NCBI GenBank assembly: GCA_002362385.1
Contig: DEUB01000029.1
Span: 236,481 to 300,480, forward strand
Direction: 5' to 3'
Length of the DNA stretch: 64,000 nucleotides
From: Lachnospiraceae bacterium UBA3273
Lineage (GTDB): Bacteria > Bacillota > Clostridia > Lachnospirales > Lachnospiraceae
Shown here: one piece after another, positions 51,650-60,390 of the stretch
Layout of the letters: the number at the start of each line of letters is the position of its first letter
How positions within the stretch are numbered: the first letter of the stretch is position 1
Translations under genes and position numbers: made by a program
Notes under the pieces: model-generated
What the model was told of the DNA's origin: nothing
Seen by the model: only the letters and a program-made list of their open reading frames with translations
Database searches by the model: none

Positions 51650-53500
51650 TTATATTTCTGTCAGAAAGGGAGAGCGCGTCTGGTTTTTTACGTAAAGCAG
51701 CACAAGGCTCTCCTTTGCTCTTGTCATGGCCACATAGAACATCCGTCTCTCCTCCTCCAGTTCTTCCTTTGTCAGCATTCTTCCGTGAGGCACCTTTCCG
51801 TAATTTAAATCCGGCAGGTAGACCCGGTCAAATTCCAGTCCCTTCGCGCCATGGTAGGTCAGCATATGTACGCTCCCTTCCTGTTCACCCTTTCTTTCCT
51901 CCTGTTTTTTCCCTTCTTTTTCCTCCTGTTTTTTCCCTTCTTTTTCCTCCTGTTCTTCGACTTCCTTCCCGGATTTTCTTTCCTGCCCCCTTTTTTTCAT
52001 GACTTCCTGCAGGTCGGAAAAATCCCTGCATCCTTCTGCAGCCCCCAGCAGGTCTGCAAACCATGCTGCATTTTCCTTTATCTTTTCCGGATAGCTGCCG
52101 CAGCATTCTTTTGCATATTGTCCGTAGCCCAATGCTTTCCAGATATAGTACAGCTGTCCCTTAAGATCCAGCCCTTCGGCAAAGTTTACCTGTTTTTCCA
52201 GTTCCCCCGCTCTTTTTTGTATCCATGGTTTTTGTTCCAGCCTGTTTATGATCCTTTTAAAATCTATTACCGGCTCTATGAGCACATTCCTGCTGATATA
52301 ACGCACAGGCTTATTCATGATCTTCAAAAAATCCTCCCGTTTTCTGCCGCAGTTAATAAAAGCCAGATATGCCGCCACATCCTCCCACAAAGGATTTATC
52401 TTTTTTCCTGACAGCTTTCTATAGCTTTCCAGCATCCCGTTTGTCCTTGCAAGCACCGCCTGGGTTTTGCCAGGATGTCCCCTTTTATAGTTCTCCAAAC
52501 TTTCTTTTAAAAATTCAAGCTCCGCCTGCTCATCAGGGAATTCCATGATACAGATTTCCTCCCCTGCCTCCTTGAAAGGGATGATCTCCTTTGGAAAACG
52601 GTTCCTGTTATGGCCGATAAACCGGCCTGCCGCCTCTGTAATTTTGCCGCTGCAGCGGTAATTGACGTTCAGCCTGACAACCTCTGCCCCAAATTCCTGT
52701 TCAAACCGCTTCATCATAAAGGGATCCGCTCCCCGGAATCCGTAAATTGCCTGGTCATCATCCCCTACCGCAAAAAGATTCCGGTTTCCCGACAATAGCT
52801 TGACCGTTTCATATTGCAGGGGATTAATGTCCTGAAATTCATCAATGAGAATATAAGAAAACCGTTTCTGCCACTTTTCCCTCTCCTTTAGATTATCCCG
52901 CAGATAAAAATAGCACAGCCTGAGCATATCGTCAAAGTCCAGCTTCTGCGTTTCCTTAAGCCATTCATCATAAATGCACAGGACTTTTTTCAAAGCTTTT
53001 ATTTCCTCTGTCTTTGAATCATTGCCAATATCCCTGTTTTCTTTTCCCGGCAGTCTGTTTTTCATTTGACTGATTGCTTTGATGTACCGGTCCGCCTGCA
53101 TCTCCGGATTTTCTCCTTTGCCCGCAACGCTTTCCAGCACTTCTTTTATAAACTTCGTTCTCTCCCTGTCGGAAACCAGTGTAAATTTACGGTGGGTTTG
53201 TGTTCTTTTCAGAATCTGGTAAAAAACTGAATGAAAGGTGCCAAACTGCACATAAGAACTCTGTCTGATCAGATGATTTGCCCTTGCCTGCATTTCCAGT
53301 GCGGCGGCTTTTGTAAAGGTTATGACTAAAATTTCATTGGGTGGGATCCGGCACTCTGAAATGAGATACCGTATACGATGTGTGATGACATGGGTTTTGC
53401 CGGAACCCGGCCCCGCTAAGACAAGCATGGGACCGGCTCCGTGACGAATCGCTCTGCCCTGCCCGGGATCCGGGCGGGAAATGCTGTCCTTCTTAGGCAT
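51650..53500 (-). CDS. UvrD/PcrA-like superfamily 1 DNA helicase
   Basis: This 616-aa helicase translocates on DNA using ATP. All SF1A motifs are visible: LAGPGSGKTHVI (I), IDEFQDINPLQ (II), AVGDDDQAIYGFRGAD (III), RLNVNYRCSG (IV), LTYHGAKGLEFDRVYLP (V), and MFYVAMTRAKESL (VI). It is shorter than UvrD/PcrA (about 720-740 aa) with a compact C-terminal part. Just before motif V there is a Lys/Glu/Gln-rich linker made of 8-residue repeats (51895-51957). The gene begins 8 nt before the gltX stop, so its translation is coupled to gltX. It is probably a repair helicase; it lacks an AddA-like nuclease domain. Confidence 0.92.
   Translation of the reverse strand: MPKKDSISRPDPGQGRAIRHGAGPMLVLAGPGSGKTHVITHRIRYLISECRIPPNEILVITFTKAAALEMQARANHLIRQSSYVQFGTFHSVFYQILKRTQTHRKFTLVSDRERTKFIKEVLESVAGKGENPEMQADRYIKAISQMKNRLPGKENRDIGNDSKTEEIKALKKVLCIYDEWLKETQKLDFDDMLRLCYFYLRDNLKEREKWQKRFSYILIDEFQDINPLQYETVKLLSGNRNLFAVGDDDQAIYGFRGADPFMMKRFEQEFGAEVVRLNVNYRCSGKITEAAGRFIGHNRNRFPKEIIPFKEAGEEICIMEFPDEQAELEFLKESLENYKRGHPGKTQAVLARTNGMLESYRKLSGKKINPLWEDVAAYLAFINCGRKREDFLKIMNKPVRYISRNVLIEPVIDFKRIINRLEQKPWIQKRAGELEKQVNFAEGLDLKGQLYYIWKALGYGQYAKECCGSYPEKIKENAAWFADLLGAAEGCRDFSDLQEVMKKRGQERKSGKEVEEQEEKEGKKQEEKEGKKQEERKGEQEGSVHMLTYHGAKGLEFDRVYLPDLNYGKVPHGRMLTKEELEEERRMFYVAMTRAKESLVLLYVKNQTRSPFLTEI
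51895..51957. repeat. 24-nt in-frame tandem repeat in helicase gene
   Basis: Two to three near-identical 24-nt units encode KEGKKQEE-type octapeptides between motif IV and motif V. The unit length keeps the reading frame, so copy number can vary without breaking the gene. Confidence 0.8.
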
Positions 53501-54962
53501 TTTCCAGCAGTTCGATTCCTTTTTGTATTCTTTTTAAAGATTCCTCTTTTCCGAGGATCTCCATAATCTCCGTTGCTCCCGCAGGTGTCATCTGCCTGCC
53601 GGAAACCGCAGTACGGATCGGCCAGAGCACATATCCGTTTTTATACCCCTTTTCCGATACAAACTCACAAAGCATCTGATAAAGGGCGTCGTTAGAGTAA
53701 TCCTCCTGCTTCGAAAGAAGAGGCAGTACCTCTTTTAAGACAGCAAGGGAGGTTTCGCTGTTGGTCTTCATTTTCTTGTGGGTATACATAGCCGTATCAT
53801 ATTCCGGCAGTTTTTCAAAGAAATCCACAAGACCCGGAATATCCGGGAACACTTCAATCCTTGTCTTAACCATTTCCCCAATCTTTTTCAAATCCAAATC
53901 CTTATGAATGGCTTCCTTCAGATAAGGCAGCGCCCTTTCATAAAAGGCGTCAAAATCCATCGCCTTAATATATTCCCCGTTCATCCATTTCAGCTTTCCG
54001 AAATCAAACACAGCCGGAGATTTGGACATATGATGGTAATCGAATACCTCTATGAGTTCTTTTAAAGAAAAGATTTCCCGGTTATCCGAAGGACTCCAGC
54101 CAAGCAGCGCCACAAAATTAACGACCGCCTCGGTAATAAAGCCCTGGTCTATCAAATCCTCATAAGAGGAGTGTCCGCTTCTTTTGGATAATTTGTGATG
54201 CTCTTCATCGGTAATCAGGGGGCAGTGCACATAGACGGGCACTTCCCAGCCGAAAGCCTCATATAAACGGTTATATTTGGGAGATGAGGATAAATATTCA
54301 TTTCCTCTTACCACATGGGTAATTCCCATAAGGTGGTCATCCACCACATTTGCAAAATTGTAGGTAGGAAAACCGTCGGATTTAATGAGGATCATATCGT
54401 CCAGTTCGTCGTTCCCCACGGTAATATCCCCATAAATCTCATCATGGAAGGTGGTTGTCCCTTCACGGGGATTATTCTGACGGATCACGTAAGGCACTCC
54501 TGCCGCAAGCTTTGCCTCTACCTCTTCTTTGGATAAAGACAGACAATGCTTGTCATAAACATTGATTTCCTTCTTTTCGCCGTTCTCCAGCTCAATGACC
54601 TGCTGACACTCTTTTAAACGCTCCTCATCGCAGAAGCAGTAATAAGCCTCTCCACGCTCAATGAGCTTTTTAGCGTATTGAAGATACAGCCCCTGCGCCT
54701 GTCTTTCACTCTGCACGTAAGGACCTGCGCCTTTGTCCTTGTCGGGCCCTTCATCATGAATCAGGCCTGTGGCTTTGAGGGTACGGTTAATGATGTCCAC
54801 CGCACCTTCCACTTCCCTGACCTGGTCCGTATCCTCTATTCTGAGAATAAAATCCCCGCCCTCATGCTTTGCGATCAGATAAGCGTAAAGGGCTGTCCTT
54901 AAATTCCCTACATGCATCCTGCCCGTAGGGCTGGGTGCAAAACGGGTTCTTACTTTACTCAC
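53493..54962 (-). CDS. gltX: Glutamyl-tRNA synthetase
   Basis: This 489-aa class I synthetase charges tRNA-Glu (and perhaps tRNA-Gln). The HIGH-equivalent is in RFAPSPTGRMHVGNLRTALYAYL and the KMSKS-equivalent is HKLSKRSGHSS. The zinc or anticodon region is as expected, and length is normal. It starts inside the end of the hydrogenase gene (ATGA, 4-nt overlap) and its stop overlaps the helicase start by 8 nt. This makes three unrelated genes in one translationally coupled unit. Confidence 0.96.
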   Translation of the reverse strand: MSKVRTRFAPSPTGRMHVGNLRTALYAYLIAKHEGGDFILRIEDTDQVREVEGAVDIINRTLKATGLIHDEGPDKDKGAGPYVQSERQAQGLYLQYAKKLIERGEAYYCFCDEERLKECQQVIELENGEKKEINVYDKHCLSLSKEEVEAKLAAGVPYVIRQNNPREGTTTFHDEIYGDITVGNDELDDMILIKSDGFPTYNFANVVDDHLMGITHVVRGNEYLSSSPKYNRLYEAFGWEVPVYVHCPLITDEEHHKLSKRSGHSSYEDLIDQGFITEAVVNFVALLGWSPSDNREIFSLKELIEVFDYHHMSKSPAVFDFGKLKWMNGEYIKAMDFDAFYERALPYLKEAIHKDLDLKKIGEMVKTRIEVFPDIPGLVDFFEKLPEYDTAMYTHKKMKTNSETSLAVLKEVLPLLSKQEDYSNDALYQMLCEFVSEKGYKNGYVLWPIRTAVSGRQMTPAGATEIMEILGKEESLKRIQKGIELLENA

Positions 54963-56464
54963 TCTATTTCCTCCTGTTTCATGGAATCCATTGACGGTAT
55001 TTTAACATCGGATTCCGCTTTAAAGGTATTGACTGCCTTTGCAGCCTGGGGTATGGCAATATTGGTGCCCGCTCCTGCAACACAGCCGCCGGGACATGCC
55101 ATTCCTTCGATCAGACAGCCGTTTTTCTTACCGACCTTGGCAAGCATCAGCATCTTCTTGCATTCCGTCAAACTCTCCGCATGTTCGATATTGACGTCAA
55201 CGTCGGGATAATATTCCCTGATGACCTCTTCAATGGCGCTGGCAACGCCGCCTGCCACGCCGTAGCCTCTTCCCGCTCCGGTAGCGCCTTCTAATTCTTC
55301 ATCGGTTTCTATCTCTTCGGGCACAATGCCCTTTGCCTCAAACATACCTGTAAGCTCTTCAAAGGTAATGACGAAATCCACATCGGAACGGACGGTCCTG
55401 CGGGACGCCTCCAGCTTTTTGGACGCGCAGGGCCCGATAAAGACGATCTCCGCATCGGGATGCTCTTTCTTTATGACTCTTGCCGTAGCGACCATAGGCG
55501 TCAATTCATTGGAAATGCTGCCAATGGTCTCAGGGAAAAATTTCTTGGCCAGCATGGACCAGGAAGGACAGCAGCTTGTAAGCAGAAAAGGAAGTTCTCC
55601 CGTGGTAACCTTCTCCACATAATGATTTGCTTCCGCCATGGCTCCCATATCCGCACCGCTAGCCGTCTCATAGACATCGGCAAAGCCTAACTGTTTTAAC
55701 GCCGCCTTAAATTTGGCTGGCGTTACCCCCGCACCAAATTGTCCTACAAAGGCCGGCGCGACCTGCGCAATGATCTTCCTGCCGGACTGGATCGCCCTGA
55801 TCAGCTGGAAAATCTGGGATTTATCCGCAATGGCCCCAAAAGGACAGTTTACCATACACTGTCCGCAGGATACGCACAGATCGTTGTCGATACACGCCCT
55901 GCCGTACTTATCATTTTTGATGGCATTTACGCCGCAGGCCGCCGCACAGGGGCGCACCTGATGGGAAATGGCGTCATAAGGACAGATTGCCTTACATTTA
56001 CCGCACCGGATACATTTTTCGGGGTCAATATGGGAATGTCCGTTTACCATACTGATAGCCCCTCTCGGACAGACCTCCTGACAGGGATGCGCCGTACAGC
56101 CCATGCAGCGGTCCGTTACCCGGTAATCATTTTCGGGACATTTATTACATGCGGAAGGAATGACCTGCATAAGAGGCGGTTCATAATACTTTTCTGCAAT
56201 ATTGCTCTCTTCCACGCCTGCCGATACATGTACAGGCGCATCCTCGGGACGAAGGGACATTCCCATGGCAAGCCTTACACGCTCCCTGACAATGGCTCTC
56301 TCCCTGTAAATATCATCTCTGCTGTCCGGATCCACGGAATCCACGATCTGATAAGGAAGGGCTTCCATATCGTCTGTCAGATTGGTGGAATTGTATGCCA
56401 GATTGGCAATTTCCTTAAAAATTCTTTTTCTGGATTTCCGGACTTCGGTATCGATACCTCTCAT
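54959..56464 (-). CDS. Monomeric [FeFe]-hydrogenase
   Basis: This 501-aa protein has several 4Fe-4S modules (about residues 105-215) with CxxCxxCxxxC motifs such as CIRCGKCKAICP and CVSCGQCMVNCP, then an H-cluster domain (about 230-485). The three H-cluster signatures read TSCCPSW, GPCASKKLEASR, and EGMACPGGCVAGAGT. These keep the four cysteines that hold the catalytic cluster but vary from the classic TSCSPGW/MPCxxKKxE forms, which suits the group B or sensory-type enzymes of Clostridia; subgroup is inferred. No signal peptide. It would handle H2 in fermentation or redox sensing. It is the first gene before gltX, with a promoter at 56537-56565. Confidence 0.9.
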   Translation of the reverse strand: MRGIDTEVRKSRKRIFKEIANLAYNSTNLTDDMEALPYQIVDSVDPDSRDDIYRERAIVRERVRLAMGMSLRPEDAPVHVSAGVEESNIAEKYYEPPLMQVIPSACNKCPENDYRVTDRCMGCTAHPCQEVCPRGAISMVNGHSHIDPEKCIRCGKCKAICPYDAISHQVRPCAAACGVNAIKNDKYGRACIDNDLCVSCGQCMVNCPFGAIADKSQIFQLIRAIQSGRKIIAQVAPAFVGQFGAGVTPAKFKAALKQLGFADVYETASGADMGAMAEANHYVEKVTTGELPFLLTSCCPSWSMLAKKFFPETIGSISNELTPMVATARVIKKEHPDAEIVFIGPCASKKLEASRRTVRSDVDFVITFEELTGMFEAKGIVPEEIETDEELEGATGAGRGYGVAGGVASAIEEVIREYYPDVDVNIEHAESLTECKKMLMLAKVGKKNGCLIEGMACPGGCVAGAGTNIAIPQAAKAVNTFKAESDVKIPSMDSMKQEEIE

Positions 56465-56536
56465 AGGATTCCTCCCTGATTCTTAATAAACTCTTAATAT
56501 AAACTGATTTCATGTTATCCTGTTATGTTCGTTAAT

Positions 56537-56565
56537 ATTTTGACATATTTAACAGATAAAGTCAA
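56537..56565 (-). promoter_or_regulatory. Promoter of the hydrogenase-gltX-helicase unit
   Basis: TTGACT (56560-56565), a 17-nt spacer and CAAAAT (56537-56542) on the minus strand. TTGAC/GTCAA arms at 56540-56544 and 56561-56565 also form an inverted pair across the promoter, which may be a regulator site. Confidence 0.5.
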
Positions 56566-56630
56566 CAGCCCCGCCTTCAGCAAAAGACGCCGCAAAATCC
56601 GTGCCGCTTTGTCCATTCCTCAATCAGACG

Positions 56631-58628
56631 TCACAAAAAAAGGGAGCCGATCTGAAATACCAATACAGAAACCGCATAGGCCAAAAGCAGCTGAAATATT
56701 ACCATTTTCATGGTAAATTTTAAGGAACCGCTCTCCTTTTTTATGGTTCCGATGGTAGCCGCACAGGGCACATATAACAAACAGAACAGCATCAGGCAAA
56801 AGGCATTCAACGGGCCAAAGCCGGGAATGCTGCTTCTGATATTGGAAAGGATCAAAGACATTCCCTCCGGCGAATTGGCATTGGTAATGCCAAATAATAC
56901 CGCAAAGCTGGAAACCACCACTTCCTTTGCGGAAATCCCCGAGATCAGCGCCACGCCGATCTGCCACATACCCAGTCCCGCCGGCTTCAGAACGGGTACC
57001 ATAAAGCGTCCTATCATGGCTCCGAAGCTGTCCGCTGGATTCTCCACCATGCCGCCCATGCCGAAATTCAATACGAACCAGATAATGATGGAGGCAATAA
57101 AGATAGTTGTTCCCGCCTTTGTCAGATAATCGGAAATCTTATTCCACACATAGATCCTGATGGTCTTGGCATTGGGCTTCTTGTACTCCGGCAGTTCTAT
57201 CAAAAGGGATTCATTGTTTGTGCCTTTATCAAAAAGATTAATGATCCTGGCGATCAAAATTGCCACAGCCAGTCCGATCACATACATGGAAAAACATGCC
57301 ACAGGCGCCGCCTTGCCAAAGAAAATATCTGCAAACAGCACGTATATGGGAAGCCTTGCCGAGCAGGACATAAAAGGCGTTACAAACATAGTCTTACGCC
57401 TGTCCTTTTCCGTTTCCAAAGCCCTTGTAGCCATAATCGCCGGAACGGTACAGCCAAAGCCGAGGATCATAGGTAAAAACGCCTTGCCGGACAATCCCGC
57501 CTTACCCATGATACCGTCCATGACATAGGCAACCCTGGCCATATAACCGCTGTCCTCCAGAATAGCAAGGGCCAGAAACAGGATAAAAATATTGGGAATG
57601 AAAGTCAAAATGCCGCCTACTCCCGCAATGATCCCGTCGCAGACTAAGGAAATCATCCAGTCCGCAGTATGGACTGCCGCAAGAGTATTATGTACCAGAG
57701 CGGAAAAGTCATCCAAAATCACTTCAAATACGGCCTTTAAGCTGTCTCCTACCGCAAAGGTCAGAATAAATACAAAGGCAATAATGCACAAAAAGATAGG
57801 GACTCCCCAGAAGGGATGAGTCAGTATCCGGTCCACCCTGTCCGTCATGGCGGCCTTTTCCTGTTTATGGAACAAAACCTCATCCACGATCTCATCTATA
57901 TATTTGTACTTCTGCCTGATAATTTCTTTCTCATAATTCTTATCCGCCACATTCAGGATATTGACCGGGTGGTCCTCCCTCACGTCCTCATCCCATTCCA
58001 GCAGCTTAATGGCATGCCATCTTCTGCTGGAATGCTCGGGATATCTGGCCTCCATAATGACTTCAAGCTTTTCGATCTTTTCTTCAATTTCTTCGGAATA
58101 ATTCATCACATTCCCTGTGGGGCCTTCCAAATGATGGTGGACCGCCGCATGAAGCAGTATGTCCAGTCCTTCATTTTTTGCCGCTGATACGGGCACTACG
58201 GGAATGTCCCCCAAAAGCTCCGGCAGCCTGTGCAGATCAATCTCCATTCCCCTGTCCTTTACAATATCCATCATATTCAACGCCAGGACAACCGGCTTTC
58301 CAAGCTCTAAAAGCTGCAGGGTCAGATACAGGTTCCGTTCCAGATTGGATGCATCCACCACATTGATGATCACATCGATATCATCATCCATAATGCACTT
58401 TCTGGTAACCTTTTCCTCTATGGTATAGCAGGTCAGCGCATAGATGCCGGGCGTATCCACAATGGTAAGATGATAATCCTTATATACAGCTTCCCCGCTG
58501 ATTTTTTCCACCGTTACGCCGGGCCAGTTGGCAACCTTTAATTTGCTCCCGGTAATGGCATTAAATAAAGTCGTTTTTCCGCAGTTGGGATTTCCCACAA
58601 AAGCGGCACGGATCTCCTTTTCGCTCAT
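56631..58628 (-). CDS. feoB: Ferrous iron transporter FeoB
   Basis: This 665-aa membrane protein takes up Fe(II). The N-terminal G domain has GNPNCGKTTLFNAITG (G1), TVEKISGEA, DTPGIYAL (G3), NMMDIV (G4) and VSAAKNEGL (G5). A helical GDI-like spacer follows to about residue 270. Then come about eight to ten membrane segments, including the two Gate (nucleoside-recognition) regions. Length is a bit short of FeoB from E. coli (773 aa) but normal for Clostridia. Its ATG overlaps the feoA stop by 4 nt. It ends 167 nt upstream of the hydrogenase start. Confidence 0.97.
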   Translation of the reverse strand: MSEKEIRAAFVGNPNCGKTTLFNAITGSKLKVANWPGVTVEKISGEAVYKDYHLTIVDTPGIYALTCYTIEEKVTRKCIMDDDIDVIINVVDASNLERNLYLTLQLLELGKPVVLALNMMDIVKDRGMEIDLHRLPELLGDIPVVPVSAAKNEGLDILLHAAVHHHLEGPTGNVMNYSEEIEEKIEKLEVIMEARYPEHSSRRWHAIKLLEWDEDVREDHPVNILNVADKNYEKEIIRQKYKYIDEIVDEVLFHKQEKAAMTDRVDRILTHPFWGVPIFLCIIAFVFILTFAVGDSLKAVFEVILDDFSALVHNTLAAVHTADWMISLVCDGIIAGVGGILTFIPNIFILFLALAILEDSGYMARVAYVMDGIMGKAGLSGKAFLPMILGFGCTVPAIMATRALETEKDRRKTMFVTPFMSCSARLPIYVLFADIFFGKAAPVACFSMYVIGLAVAILIARIINLFDKGTNNESLLIELPEYKKPNAKTIRIYVWNKISDYLTKAGTTIFIASIIIWFVLNFGMGGMVENPADSFGAMIGRFMVPVLKPAGLGMWQIGVALISGISAKEVVVSSFAVLFGITNANSPEGMSLILSNIRSSIPGFGPLNAFCLMLFCLLYVPCAATIGTIKKESGSLKFTMKMVIFQLLLAYAVSVLVFQIGSLFL

Positions 58629-58852
58629 GCCTTACACTCCTTTACTTCTATGGCCTTCGCAATATGCTTTCCCAAAGCAAGCCTGGTCCCCCGCACCTTT
58701 ATGATCATAGCTCCGTGTTTCTTTTTGGTCATCATATGGATAACGGTTTTATCGTTCAGTCCCAGAGCCTCTAAGCGTCTTGTAATATTGTTTTCCACAT
58801 AAATGCCGGAAATCTCATAATCCTTTCCGGCTGTTCCTTCATATAGTGTCAT
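58625..58852 (-). CDS. feoA: Ferrous iron transport protein FeoA
   Basis: This 75-aa SH3-like protein has the FeoA blocks YEISGIYVENNITRRLEALGL and TKKKHGAMIIKVRGTRLALGKHIAKAIEV. It supports FeoB at the membrane. The gene overlaps feoB by 4 nt. Only 33 nt separate its start from a hairpin at 58886-58909, too little room for an independent sigma-A promoter, so feoAB may depend on readthrough from the SHOCT gene or on a promoter within it. Confidence 0.93.
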   Translation of the reverse strand: MTLYEGTAGKDYEISGIYVENNITRRLEALGLNDKTVIHMMTKKKHGAMIIKVRGTRLALGKHIAKAIEVKECKA

Positions 58853-58885
58853 AAACCAATCCTTCTTTATATACGCACAGCAAAA

Positions 58886-58909
58886 CTACCAGGCAACAAT
58901 GCCTGGTAG
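58886..58909 (-). terminator. Perfect 10-bp hairpin between SHOCT gene and feoA
   Basis: CTACCAGGCA (58886-58895) and TGCCTGGTAG (58900-58909) form a perfect 10-bp stem with a 4-nt loop. On the minus strand it is followed by TTTTG, a short T run, so readthrough into feoAB is possible. Confidence 0.72.
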
Positions 58910-58926
58910 CTCTTATCTCCACCATA

Positions 58927-59625
58927 TTAGAAAATACTAACCAGTTTCTTCTTTTCTGCTATATATTCTTCTTCACTTAAAATACCGTTGTCGCGCAAAA
59001 CTTTCAGTTTCTTGATCTTTGTCTCGAATTCTGACAGATCGTCTGCCATGCCCGACAATGCAACCGTATCGAAGTTTTCTTCCTCCTTGCGGGGCGCTGC
59101 CGCAGCAGATGCTGCCGTAACAGGTCTCGGAGCCATTGTTACGGATGCCGCCGCTCCTGCCGAAGCGGTTGAAGGCATACCTGTCTGAGCCGGTGCAAGT
59201 CCCTTCTGCTGACGGATCCTCTCGGTTAAAGATGCCGCCTTGGTCTTTGCATCATTGACAGCCGCAGTAAACCCGGCCATATCATCCAGATTGGGAAGAT
59301 ACAGATATCTTATAAATTTGGTCTCCGGATTTTCAATGGTAACCATTGCCGCTTTCTTGCCGGAAAACGTAGTCTCTTCCACACTCTTAACATTTAACAG
59401 ATAATGGGATACATTATCGATCCTGGTATTTAATCCCTTAGGATTGTTGGACATGGGCATCCTGCCGCTGATACGCAGATTGGAAACTGCCACCCTCAGA
59501 TCCTCACTTTTACCAATTAAACCAGCTTTAAATCCCCATTCCTTTTGAAATAAAACTTTCTCAAGTCTTATACACTGGTTACATACTTCACCAGCAGCTT
59601 CGCCGCCACAGATTAAACATTTCAT
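58927..59625 (-). CDS. SHOCT-domain protein with zinc ribbon
   Basis: This 232-aa protein starts with a zinc ribbon (C3-x-x-C6 and C15-x-x-C18). A middle PH-like region follows (about residues 30-130, VAVSNLRISGRMPMSN and YLYLPNLDDMAGF). An Ala/Pro-rich linker leads to a C-terminal SHOCT domain (about 205-232, LKVLRDNGILSEEEYIAEKKKLV). SHOCT domains mediate oligomerisation of diverse proteins; exact role unknown. It has a strong promoter at 59693-59721. The hairpin after it separates it from feoAB. Confidence 0.85.
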   Translation of the reverse strand: MKCLICGGEAAGEVCNQCIRLEKVLFQKEWGFKAGLIGKSEDLRVAVSNLRISGRMPMSNNPKGLNTRIDNVSHYLLNVKSVEETTFSGKKAAMVTIENPETKFIRYLYLPNLDDMAGFTAAVNDAKTKAASLTERIRQQKGLAPAQTGMPSTASAGAAASVTMAPRPVTAASAAAAPRKEEENFDTVALSGMADDLSEFETKIKKLKVLRDNGILSEEEYIAEKKKLVSIF

Positions 59626-59692
59626 CAGTAATCCACTCCCTATGCCTATATTATATATAACTATACTTAATTAAGATTCAACTTCTATTTAC

Positions 59693-59721
59693 ATTATAAT
59701 AAGTCTCTCAAACTTTGTAAA
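59693..59721 (-). promoter_or_regulatory. Promoter of SHOCT gene
   Basis: TTTACA (59716-59721), 17 nt and TATAAT (59693-59698) on the minus strand. Confidence 0.7.
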
Positions 59722-59885
59722 TAAGATTATGCAGACTTTACATAATATGTATCCAAAAAGTCAAATCTTTTAAATATTATATATTCACATAGAAGAAGTT
59801 TATCACATCCATATAAAATATGCAAGAAATCACTCGCAAATTTTGTGCAAATTGTTATTGATTTTTCAACTTTTTTCTTTTTTTA

Positions 59886-59894
59886 CATATATTA
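59886..59894 (+). promoter_or_regulatory. Possible sporulation -10 for cotJABC
   Basis: CATATATTA, 30 nt before the cotJA start, resembles the CATACANT -10 of sigma E. A matching -35 was not clear, so this is a weak call. Confidence 0.3.
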
Positions 59895-59923
59895 ACAAAA
59901 AAGAAGCTTTAGAAAGGACGAAT

Positions 59924-60094
59924 ATGAACGATTATCGTTTTTTGGAATGTAGTAAAGAATTTCCCATTGCCATGGCATATGTTCCCTGGCAGCACATGGA
60001 AAACGTTTACGAAAATCTGGAAGAAGCATTTATGATCGGAACGATCTTCCCTGAATTAAATAAACCATTTACCGGAAGGAGGCCCTGCCAATGA
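59924..60094 (+). CDS. cotJA: Spore coat protein CotJA
   Basis: The protein is 56 aa from the ATG at 59924, with GAAAGGA about 6 nt upstream. It contains the CotJA core FPIAMAYVPWQHMENVYENLEEAF and ELNKPFTG. In Bacillus CotJA is a spore coat protein made early in the mother cell under sigma E. The gene overlaps cotJB by 4 nt (ATGA). The upstream 298 nt contain only AT-rich promoter sequence. Confidence 0.92.
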   Translation: MNDYRFLECSKEFPIAMAYVPWQHMENVYENLEEAFMIGTIFPELNKPFTGRRPCQ

Positions 60095-60390
60095 TGTACC
60101 GTCAGCCTATGTCTGCACAATACAATGCAGACATGAATAGAAATAATTTATTGAAAGAAATTTCAATGGTCGATTTCGCCGTCGTGGATCTTAACGAATA
60201 TCTGGACACCCATCCCGATGATTCCGACGCCGTAGCCTATATCAAACAGTATATAACCATATTATGCAGGCTGAGACAGGAATATGCATCGTTATACGGC
60301 CCCTTAAGCATTTATGACGCTTGTTATTCCGACTGCAACGACTGGAGATGGGCAAGAATGCCCCTCCCCTGGGAAGGAGGTTGTAATTAA
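60091..60390 (+). CDS. cotJB: Spore coat protein CotJB
   Basis: This 99-aa protein has the CotJB blocks LLKEISMVDFAVVDLNEYL and ITILCRLRQEYASLYGPL, ending WPW/WEGGC-like (RMPLPWEGGCN). AAGGAGG precedes the ATG. It overlaps cotJA by 4 nt and its stop overlaps the cotJC start by 1 nt. It works with CotJA and CotJC in the coat; mechanism unknown. Confidence 0.92.
   Translation: MMYRQPMSAQYNADMNRNNLLKEISMVDFAVVDLNEYLDTHPDDSDAVAYIKQYITILCRLRQEYASLYGPLSIYDACYSDCNDWRWARMPLPWEGGCN

Noticed and set aside
55739..56479. 246-residue plus-strand open frame
   Set aside because: Antisense over the hydrogenase iron-sulfur modules; composition and lack of ribosome site mark it as a shadow.
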